A DNA stretch of 64,000 bases. Source: Acholoe squamosa. Taxonomy: Eukaryota > Annelida > Polychaeta > Phyllodocida > Polynoidae. The position numbers and the translations under genes were made by a program. The stretch is from the NCBI GenBank assembly GCA_949317995.1, contig OX439045.1, forward strand, positions 3,930,174-3,994,173. The letters are read 5' to 3'. The notes under the pieces were generated by a model. That model did no database searches. It was not told the DNA's origin and saw only the letters and a list, made by a program, of their open reading frames with translations. Shown here piece by piece: positions 1 to 12,000 of this stretch (the first letter of the stretch is position 1; every line of letters starts with the position of its first letter).

Positions 1-3000
1 CTCCTCTATTTCCTCCTCTGACTCGGATGACTCGACATATTCATACTTGTCGGCGACTGGTTCCCGCTCCCATAGCCGCATCTGGCGCCTCAGCTAAAGA
101 ACAATGTGGAGTTTTTGTTTTAACATGAATTCCTTCAATGGTCTTATGAATTAATGCATCATGCCCATTAGTCTCTCGTTGACTGGAGGTGAACTATTCT
201 GAGATCATCAACACACTGGATCTATTCATATAAGTCAAAGTGAACGTTACGTTTTCTACCTAATAAGTTTCAAATCCTAAAAAAATTATTGATCTATTTT
301 TCTCTCGCTTTCTTTTTTAAATACCTAATGTAGAAGAGAAGAGTTTTTACCTGTTCCTCCAGTAGCTTGTTATCCTCTACTCTCTGTAACCAATCAGAAA
401 CATTTAAGTTATTTAAACTGTTAACTCTTTAAGGGCTACTGATGCATTGATGCATCATGCCCCTAGGTTCGGCATGATGCACCAATGAAGTGCTGGCGAG
501 TCTGCTCCCCAAAACTTCATTGGTGCATCATGCCGAACCTCTGGGAGTGTATGAACGCTACAGGCATGAAATAAGAATCTTTCCCATACTATTGGTTTCT
601 TTATGGGCCCTAATAAAAGTCTTTGCTTCAAAATCGTACTTCAACCTTGGGGTAGGTGGTGGGGAGATACAAACAAATACATACCGGTACATGTAATTGT
701 TAAGTGAGTGGTTAAAATCTTTTTACCTTTTCCTCGAAGTATTTGAGTTCTTCTTTGTGTTTTCGGATATTGAGTTCCCGCATATGTTTTACTGCTTGGT
801 ATTCCTCTTGTCTGAAAAAAAAGTTAAAATAAATGAAATCAAGGAACCCTTACTATCTAATCCACACTATACCATGATATACTGTGTATAAGTCTACCTT
901 ATTGTAGTATTTTAAGTGCCGGGTTAGTGCCAGTCTCAATTAAGGGGTAAGGGGAGTTGAAATAGCTCTCAAGCATTAAAAATCGACCAAGTAAAAGTGA
1001 CTTTATTGCATAAGGTCCAGGAAATCACCGCTGCAAATCTATTAGCATGGGTATGTTTTTCACAGGAAATGGCTAATATCTTTTTTTTCATGAAGTGACT
1101 TACTTTTGTTTTAACTCGTCGACGCGATCAACACATTGACGGAGGTCCTTCTCAAAGTTCATGAGTAACGGGGACCTGTAAAAGGAAAAGAACAAGGACA
1201 ATCTCACATTTATGATATTTTAGGGGCCACTGATGAAGGTGTGCATCACTGGGTAGAATGATGCTCCAATGAAGTGCTGGCGATACTGCTCACCAGCACT
1301 TCATTAGCGCATCATGTCAACACGTCGCTGACTGAAGCCCTGGGGAGTAACTTGCCATGGCTTCATTCATGCATCGTGCCAACCAATGGACATGATGCAT
1401 TGATGCATCGTGACAACCAATGGACATGATGCATTGATGCATCGTGACAACCAATGGACATGATGCATTGATGCATCGTGCCAACCAATGGACATGACGC
1501 ACTGATGCATCGTGCCAACCAATGGACATGACGCATTAATGCATTATCGGCCTTTAAGGGTTATTCAAATTCAAATTCTCATGCGTCCTCTACGCCAAAC
1601 AAAATGCTGGTGCGTCTTATAGCATACTCTCAAGTTGGGTGTGCGTCTTATACGAGGGGTAATTTTACTATAGAACAGTACTGGATTTACAAAATTGGTA
1701 CCTAAGAGGTGCGTCTTATACGCGAAAATGCATGTGCTGAGTTTGGGGTGCGTCTTATACGCGCAGCGCGTCTTCTACGCAGGAGATTACGGTAGTTTTC
1801 TTTCATCCTATAATTCTTTTAAGCTTTTGTCATTATCTTCATTTTAGCACAATAAGGAAAACGTAATCATAAAAAAAAGGCTTACCTTGGGGTCGGACTC
1901 TTTGGAGTAGGACTAGGAGAAGGTGAATCTAAGATTACAACTTCATCAAAACCTGAAACATCAAATCAAGCAACGGTCGATTCAATTATTGTAAAAAGTA
2001 ACGGTACTGGTCAGAGAGGCAAAAGACCTATCAAAACCTACTCACACTGAGCAAATGTGGTGGGGCTCTATACCATGGATTGTCCCATCCCAGCACATTG
2101 TTTTTTTTGTAAAGATGAAGTAACTACCAAATTCAATGAAGTTCTGTCTCTTTTATCAGTAAGGCCTATAAGAGACATTGTCTTTTTAGTGTCCAAAATC
2201 ACTATGTGACTTAAGAAGTGTACATATTCATACATACTTAGTTTTGTAGGAGACTGTCTTTTCTCTGTGACATTAGTTTTACTTGTAGAGGGCGTCTCCA
2301 TTTCAAGTTGCGTAGCATTGACACGGCCATTGATCGGCGGTCTTGCAATTCGCTCCTGTGAAGGCCTACTCCGAGGAAGCTGTTCTTGACTACTCCTACG
2401 GTGTGACAGTCCCTTATAAGCGCGCTCTGTGAGATCAATGACAGGGTGAGGAGTGGATGAGCCTGATGGTGGGTGCGGGGTGACTTCCTGCACCGGTGGC
2501 TCTGGGATGCTGATTGGCGCAAGGTCCCGCTGGTTGACTTGCGGTATGCTCGTACCAATCAACGTTTTATCTCTGTAGATTAAAAGGGAGTGAGTGAGTA
2601 ACAGATGTTTAACCCCATTTTGACAGCTAAGGTCACAATCATGGGAGAACTACATTACACAATTTCACAGAGGAATGTGTCAGTGCCCACACATATGTGA
2701 ATCATACACATCCGAGAGGATAGGAAAGAGGAGATATAGACCCTTTTAAGTGGATTAGGGAAGTCCATATAAACAAAATATTCAATGGAAGTGTGATAAT
2801 ACAAAACTAGATGAAATAGCCAAGAATTGCTTGAGTCAAGGGGGAGCACTTATATGTGATCAACTTCTGATGGTCTAACATCTCTGTGATAAAGCAACAT
2901 AAATATTAAAGAGCTATGATCGTAATACATGAGCACACACAAGTTCCTTACCGTGCGGGTGTGGCAGACTTCTTACTATGACTGCTGTGGTAGCTACCGT

Positions 3001-6000
3001 TAGCGGTGGTCTGGAGCTGGACGGATGTGTTCATCTGAAGCAGCGCGGCGTAACGATTCCTCTCCTCCATACGGAAACTCTAAAAACAACACAAAAATTA
3101 TCTTGTGTTAGTTTTACTATAGATACAGTGGTGATTGTTTGCAAGATTTGGAAAGTCCAATAGATAAGAACTACCGTAATCTCTCGCGTATAAGACGCGT
3201 CCTCTACGCCAAACAAAATGCTGGTGCGTCTTATAGCATACTCTCAAGAAGGGGGTGCGTCTTATACGAGGGGTAATTTTACTATAAAAATGTACTAAAT
3301 TTACAAAATTGAACCCTAAGAGGTGCCTCTTATACGCGAAAATGCTTCTCTCAAGAAGGGGGTGCGTCCTATACGCGCAACGCGTCTTCTACGCGGGAGA
3401 TTACGGTAATGCTAAAGAATGTCCCAAAGTCTGGGTGTGGCTTATGTGGGAGTATTTGGCACTACAGAATAGGACTGAACTGCTAATTTCCAAGCCTCAG
3501 TTGCAGCTTACAGGTCATTCCAATCCAAGGGTGCGGTTATACAAGAGAATTTGCGGTATAAGGAGTGAGTGAGTAATAGATGTTTAACGCCATTTCGACA
3601 ACTAAGGTCATATTCATGGCGAGAACTACATTACACAATTTCACAGAGGAATGTGTCAGTGCCCACGCATATGTGCACCACACACATCCTGAGGGGATAG
3701 CAAAGAGAAGATATAGACCCTTTTAAGTGGGCTAGGGAAGCCCGCGCGGTATAAGGCAACCTCGCACCCTGTGTTAGAGACAGACCTATAAGACACACAT
3801 GGAGTCTGTTTTGGTCTCTTTGATTAAATTCCCCAACATATTGTGTCCCTGCAGAGAACATAGGCCTTCATGTCATGGCTGATACAAACGTCACTATAGA
3901 TTAGTACTAGAACCGCCGTATTCAATGGGGGGCATTGAGTACAATGTGTCTGTATTCAATGGGTGTCCGCCATCTTGGATTTTGAACAGATCTGAGCTGT
4001 TTTTCTTTATATAAAGGCAAAATAACCCCCTAGGCCATAACATAAATGCAAATGTCCATTCCAGGGAATAAATTTGCATCATATTCATTGACATTTGATT
4101 ATTTATCGGACGATTTGATTATTTATCGGACGTTAGACAAGATATTACAGGGATGTAAGTCAGGCATGGTCAAAAATCAGGAAGCCATACACTTTCTTGA
4201 CATAAAACCCTTCTATTTTTCCAAATAGCCCTCCTTACCACTCGTATCAGGAAAATACATATCGTTCAAAATTTTCAGAAATCAGGAAATCCTGATAAAA
4301 CCTGAAGACTTACATCCCTGAAGATACAACTTTTTTTTTTCAAACAGATGCTTGATGATTCCCCAAAGCAAGAAACTGCTCTAAACAGGGCCTAGATACA
4401 TGCCACTTTCTGCGGTTACCAGTCACCATGGAGGCTCTAACCACTTCTCCATGGAGATGTGTACACAAATGACGTCATGCTCATTGGGGCAAACCATCAT
4501 TCTGAGTGCCCTCATCTTGCAAACAAGTCTGATTCTCCTTAGATCTGTACAAAATCTCAGATAGGACATAACATATAACACTTACCGATCGGGCTGTGAG
4601 ATGGCCGTATTTCCTAACGGCACTGTTCAGACGTGATGGGCGACCGGATTGCTGGCTGCGATGGGCGAACATCTTATCGTAGGTGGGCGTGTAGCTCACA
4701 GACCGGTTCATTTGAGGCGGGTGACGGGGCGGAGGGAGACCATTGTACGTCATGCCACCCATCGCATTGGGCATCGATGGAGTTCTGAGAATAGAGCGAG
4801 TGAGTAATTTTCGATTAATGTCATTTTGATAGCCATGGTTATATTCTTGGTGAGAAAACTACATCAATCATCAATTTGAGAGATGCATGTTTGACCGAGC
4901 AGCTGTGTTTTACATATATGTTGGACATAATTGTGCAATATACCGGGTACTCTCCTTCTCCCTTCCAAAAATAGCTTGTTTCTTGAAATTTTACTGCAGA
5001 TATAAATATGTACAAATATATATATATATATAAAAGAAGAAACTCTGCAGGCCCACTGAATTGCCATCACACATTTCACACTTACTCATTTAAAAAGAAA
5101 TTGGCCGGACTGACAGAAATGGCCGGACTGCCAGAGCAAATGTCTGCCTATAATCTTGGCACCATGGGTTAAATTCGTTTTTGTTGCAAATCGGACCATA
5201 AAGGTTTATAAAGCCTCTTACAAAGGACATTACTGTTGGTTTAGGTTTTAAGAGTTATATATACATAAAATAAAGAGTTAATTGTTCTTCCTTATTTTCT
5301 TCTTGACAATAGTAATCTTGAGGTATCTGGTCCTGCAGAATCAATCTGGGCCAGCAGAATAATTAGATCTCAAAATTTGGAAAATTCTCAAAAAAATGAA
5401 AAATTCATAACTTTGGTTCTACTGAGTGAATTTTCAAAATTTAAAAACCTGTGTGTAGCTTGGGCCCCCTGGACACCCTTGTGCCCTATTATGACCATTA
5501 TGGCATGTAACATATCAAAAGAAAAGTCTTGGTGTCCCCCTTGTGGATTCAAGGAGAACTAAAACCCCTCGTATTAGACGCGTCTTATACGCGGGAGATT
5601 ACGGTAGATCTGCAGGACTGAATGGTTTGTGAGGGGAAAACTTTTTCGTATAGACTGCTTACCTGCCCAGTGGTGGTCGCTGACTACGGAGGTCCATACC
5701 CGGTGGGGCGCTGGGCGGAGGTTTGTTTGTCGGCACTTTGAACTGCATGTCTGTCATATTTAGTAAACGTTAGACAATGCACTCTTATACAAATATGTAT
5801 GTGGTTCATCATTTAATTCTAAAACAAAAGTAAACATTGCAATTTTGAAAAGGGACTGATGATTCCTCCTTTATAGCAGATACAGGGGCTACATTCTTGT
5901 ATATTAGAATACCATATTTAACACCTTACATTATTCAGTTACTATTTACTGTGTAAAGTCTACTTTCTCAAGCTCGTTAAAAGAAAAGACCACCCTTTTC

Positions 6001-9000
6001 TAATGTTGATTAATTTTGGTAGTCTTTGTGCTAATAAACAGGACTTTGTCATACTTAGTCAAATATGCATTACAATAAGGGAGAGCACCAGGCCTTTCTG
6101 CTGCATTGCATGACGTCACAATTGACCAAATGCAGCAGGTACTGCATTGATTATGTATGGAGGCTGTTGTAAAACATGTTTATAAATAGATTATTGAAAT
6201 GCACACAGTATGATATCATTTAGAAACCCTCTCTTGGGTTATCTAAGGCCATTCATCAAAGAAAATGAACAACCATGGTCCAAGGAAAGATAAAGAGAGT
6301 ATTTTGCTGTAGTCCAGCAGTGCTGTGCAGTCACAGCTCTGCTGCATTTGGTCAATTCGGACGCCATACAATGCAGCAGAAAGGCCTCCTTCTCTCCCTT
6401 ATAGTAATGCATTATTTGGTAAGTACCGTAATCTCCCGCGTATAAGTCGCGTCTTATAGGCCAAACAAAAGGCTGGTGGGTCTTATATGTGGGAGGAAAA
6501 TTGCCTTAAGTTTGGGGTGCGCCTTATAGGGGGGGTATTTTTACTATAGAACAGTACTAAATTAACAAAAATCTGCTCTTAGAGGTGCGCCTTATATGTG
6601 GACTTGCATTCTCTGAGTTGGGGGTGCGCCTTATATGTGAGCTGCGCCTTATACGCGGGAGATTACGGTATGCCAAATTCTTGTTTATTAGCACAAAGAC
6701 TACCAAAATTAATCAACATGAAAAAAGGGTGGTCTTTTCTTTTAAATCACCTTTCAACAATTAAAGGTCAAGGGAGTGCACCATAAAAGTGCATCTACAT
6801 TCTGATGCATCAATGCAGCGCCGAATGCAGCACTGGGGAGTAACTCGCCAGTGCTGCATTCTTGGTTTGAGAGAATCTAAATTAGGCGATGATGAGGCAC
6901 CAATGCAAATAAACATCCGGTTTAAGATATCAAAATATATTAAAATCATCATCCTAAAATATCAATATTTGATATCACATATTTAAAAAAAGTTAAAATG
7001 TTCCGACATAAATAAGAGAATCCAAACAGAAAATTTCACACTACTGAACTAATTAATCAAACAAACAACTACCGTAATCCCTCGCGTATAAGGCGCACCT
7101 CGCGTATAAGACGCACCTAGAGTTTAAGAATATGCTCAAAAAAAATAAAAAATTCATAACTTTTGTTCTACTAAATGGATTTTCAAAATTCAAAAAGCTA
7201 CGTGTAGCTACAGCTACATGGAACCCCCTGGAGCCTATGTAATATCATTATTTAGGGGAAGTGTAATATATCAAAATGAAGGTCTTGATCCCCACCTTGC
7301 GGATCCAGTGAGAACTAAAACCTCGCGTATAAGACGCGCCTTATACGCGGGAGATCACGGTAGACAATTTATACATACATGTATCATTCTAATGGTTATT
7401 CAAACATATCAAACAGTGAACAGTAATCTTAGTGCTATTACAGTGCATCAAAATGAGTTGTTAGACAAATCACATCTAGGGAAATAGAGTTCTTAATTAG
7501 CAGAGGCAAAACATTTCATGTATCTACTTAATAAAAGTGTCAAAATGAGAAGTATTTCTAAATGTAAGGGAGCTCTACATAACTACTGTATAGGCTTTTC
7601 TACTCTAACTAATTACATCCTAAAAACTTAAAATTTTTGACAGACAAGTCACTTTTCAAAATAAAATTTTTGAGAAATTTCCTTCGATATTTAGAAAAAA
7701 AATATAGCCTTAGTGTGAATGTTATACTCGAGATGTAACAACTTTGAACCCTTTAAGGGCCACTGATGCCACTGAAGCTTAACTTTTGAAAAGTAACATT
7801 TCTGCAATTATACAAAACAAAAAATTAGCTAGACTCGACCCTAACCCATCTACCTGGTCCTATGAATTAAAATCTACATGGGTCTAATACACTGCGCGAC
7901 TACAATAACCCGCAGGGACGAGGGGGCGGCCGACCATTTACCTTGGGTCCAGAAGCCATCAGGTGTCATCATAAATGGGTACGGAAGATCCACGTAGCCT
8001 GTTTTTGGTGTGGTCGGTGGCTTCTGAGAGGGGGGCGCCCGGTTAGGGGCGATTTGAGGTGGCTGCGTCCCGGGTGGATGAGGAGGTGGGGGAGCGGGAC
8101 AGGCTGAGAGACAAAGGAATCACGCCCCGTCATCAAACAACATGCACTAGCCACCAGAAGCGCTATTGTCATCCCTAGATAGCATCTGTTACACTCCTAT
8201 TTTATTCATTTATTTTATTTCATGCTGAGAACGACAAGGCCATGAAGAAACACATTCAAATGGCCCCATTCTCCGCTATGACAAAGGCAGCATCATCATG
8301 GTTGCCACCAACATGGCACTTCCAAATTCCCTGACTTTTTCCTGACATAGTGATTGATTCCCCTGACAACATCAATCAGATTTACTGTAGTGGCAGACAT
8401 ATGAGGCATGGTTTATACACGAAACTATGCCCTACTGTACCTTATAGCACCTCCAGGTACAACTTATGTCTCATGGTATTACCATCAATTTAGGATGTCA
8501 CTTATTGTTAAGGTTGTGTCTAGCAAGCTGACACCTACCTGCCTTAGCAAGTCACTTGACCATCCCTTGACTTATCAGGGTGTCACAATTTTTCCGCTGG
8601 TTCCCGTGGATTTGTGTTTTACATAAACCTTGCTGTCTTAATTGAAGCTTATTGCCTCACTTTTCTCATGTATCCCTCTTAAGCTTTCCAAATTGACCTG
8701 ACACCAAAATATTTCCCTGACATTTTCACAAAACCTGGGATTTCCTGACAAAAATCTTAAAATTCCTGACATTTCCTTGACCTGGAGGGAATTTTTGATT
8801 TCCCTGACAGGTGGCAACCATGATGACTCTGTCTAGTATAACTCAATCCCCCTGACCCATATTAGATTTTTTCAAATCCCCCCCCCCTCTCACTGACACA
8901 CAGAGACTCATAGCGAAGTGATTGTCAACCCTGTAACTGTAAGGCCACACAAAAAAAATAAGTTGGTCTATTAAGGATCGCCCTCTCCACATTTTTGAAA

Positions 9001-12000
9001 CACAAATTTTTTTCTTTGAAAAAAATCTTGTCTACGGATTTCGCTCACTTTCTATAAGTTTTCTCTTTGTGATGTTTGGCAAAATTAAAAAAAAAAAAAA
9101 AAATTATTCGCTCGCCTCAATTTCCCAGCAAGGAATCCATTGGATGCCAAAAAATTCTTAAAAAGAAAAAAAAAAATTTGCTGGCTCGCACCATTTTACC
9201 AAAACCAAAATCCGTAGACCAACTTATTTTTTTGGTGTGGCCTAAATGCCGCTAATGCATTAATGCGTGATGCCAATTGGTGATAACAGATGCATCAATG
9301 CAGCCTTGGTGAGTAACCTACCAGGACTACATTCATGCATCATGCCACCCGCGGGGTCGGCATGATGCACCAATGAAGTGCTGGCGAGCAGCGACCCCCC
9401 GATTGACATGATGTATTAATGCATCAGCAGCCCTTAAAGGATTAACATAACATCAGGCCAAAAAAAAACTTGTTTGTTTTAAGTCCCCCGACCCTACCTA
9501 GCTAAACAGGGCTGAACCTAGATTTTTCTCTTCATTTTGAAATTATGCATTTTATAGGTTATTTTTAGTCAATTTAGCCTTCCACGAGTCACTGTGACTC
9601 ATCGTGTGTCACTGTTACTCATTGCGTCTCTTTGTAACAGTTAAAAATATTTTACAAAATTAAAAAAAATTCGACCTACACTACCTAATTTTTTTCAGCA
9701 TGTTACCTGAAACACACGACTTTTTTTTTGGCCTAATAACTTGCAAAATGACCCAAATCTGCTCCTTTTAAGTGTGCAGTGTGAGAGCACCATATAACCT
9801 GAATCTCATGATCCCTTCAACTAAATCATCCAATGAGGAGAGAGTAGCATAGGTATCACAATATCCTCCCGCATGCAGTGCTGAGGTCCAATCAAATACT
9901 TAATCATTTAAAAGCCACTAATGTATTAATGCATCATGCTGATTGGTCGTTATGACGCATGAATGCAACCCTGGCCAGTAACTCGCCAGGGTTGCATTCA
10001 TCTATCATGCCGACCCCACGGGGTTGATACACAGACGCCCGGAGGGTCGGCATGATGCTCCAATGAAGTGCTGGCGAGTACTTCATTGACGATCAATGGG
10101 CATGATGCACCCCTGCATTAGCGGCACTTAAAGGGTTAATCATCCATGACATACGTCCATTTTTCAATTACAAGATAAGCAGAGATTTACTTGAGGTGTC
10201 TACGTGTGGATAGCTTAAAGATAAGGTACGCATGCTTATTGCAAGAACGTGATAATGCCTTACGTTTATTTACCAAGCAATCTAACGACCTCAACCAGCG
10301 AACCACTTCTAAATAAGATTACCGTATTTTGTATTTTGATTCAAAACGATGAAATCTTAAAGACGCACTGAACCGAGGACCTATGTCTGTCAATATTTGC
10401 ATTGTGGCAATGTCACCAAATCAGAACTCTTTTAAAGCAATAATTTGTAAAACATTGGTACTAAACATAGAACATTATCTTAACATAGAACATTATCTTA
10501 GAACATAAAATTTTCAATTTATGATTTGGTTGAGTTATGTTGACATTTGTTGACACTCATTTTGGCAAACACACAAATTGTTGGGTGAATTCAAATTTGA
10601 CACACACAGTGATAAGCCTGTACAACTTGATCTCACACATCACCCGGTGAAGGGACTCGCTGGTTGTTAGTCGGAGTAGCGGGGACTTAGGTAAACCAAT
10701 TAAACCGGTAAAACTCTAAAAATCAATCCTTTAAGTGGCCACACGATGCTTTAATGTATCATGCCATTCGGTCGTCATGATGCATGAATGCAGCCCGGAT
10801 GGGTATCACATTTATGCTGCTCTCATGCATCATGCTGACCCTATGGGATTGATGCACCGCGGAAGCTGCCTATGATGCTCCAATGCAGTACTGGCAAGTA
10901 CACCGATAAGATGCATTCACGTAGGCTTGAAGAGTGCATCATGACAACCCCCAGCAGTGTATCAGCCCCTTGCGCACAGCATGATGCATGAATGCAGTCC
11001 TGGCGAGTTACTCCCCCTGGGCTGCATCATGACGATCAATGGGCATGATGCATTAAGGCATTAGCAGCCGTTAAAGGTTTAACGTTATTAACATCCGGGG
11101 CATGTCATCCCCCGGGTTACCTGATTGGTGCATGTTGGCCGGTGGACCCCAGGCGCGACTTGACTCCATGATTTGGGGGTTGGCAAACTGAGGGGCGGAT
11201 GAGGTGGAACTCTGTAACAGGGTAAAAGCATACATTATTGAGTACCGTAAATTCTCGCGTATAACCACGTCTAGTATGAGAACCAGGCCTAGGTGGGTGG
11301 AGGGGGTTAGGAGTTAGCAGTGATGCCGAAATGACGCTGGCACGCCAGTTTTTGCCGGCATAGAATCTTAATTGCCGGCATGTGGGATGCAGGCCAGCTT
11401 TCTATGGGTGAAAGAATTTTTCAAATAGAACTGAAGATAGGGTAATTTTTGTGAACTTGTTTTATAGTCCAAGATTTTCCTATTTCTTTTTAGCCATCAT
11501 AAAGTTAATATAGGTAGATTATGATATCACTGTTCATGTGGCCTGCGTGAGAGGAAAATGGCCTGCGTAAGATGCTAAGACGCAGGCCAGTTTGGCCGGC
11601 GTCAATAAAAGGTTTTCAGCAACGCCGAGTTAGATCTGACACATACCCAATAGGGCTGTCCCGCAGTTCTCAAGTGCTCCCCCACTGTACCGTAATCTCC
11701 CGCATATAAGGCGCATCCCGCGTATAAGGCGCACCCAGAGTTTCAGAATATGGTCAAAAAAAAAAAAAATCATAACTTTTGTGCTAATGAATGGATTTTC
11801 AAAATTCAAAAAGCTATGTGCTGTTTGGACCCCCGTGACCCTCCTGGACCCCAAATACAGCAGAGGATCTTATATGGTAGTGTAACATATCAAAAGAAAG
11901 ATCTTGGTGCCCCCCTTGTGGATCCAATTAGAACTAAAACCCCCCGTATAAGACGCGCCTTATACGCGGGAGATTACGGTACTAGGGATCATGTGCGTGA

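Noticed and set aside
2238-2558. Alternative minus-strand frame over exon 2238-2572
   Set aside because: It is out of phase with both neighbouring exons; the frame containing TLIGTSIPQVNQRDL joins correctly on both sides.
3309-3572. Open frame across MITE C and the following sequence
   Set aside because: It begins inside the MITE terminal motifs and shows no domain.
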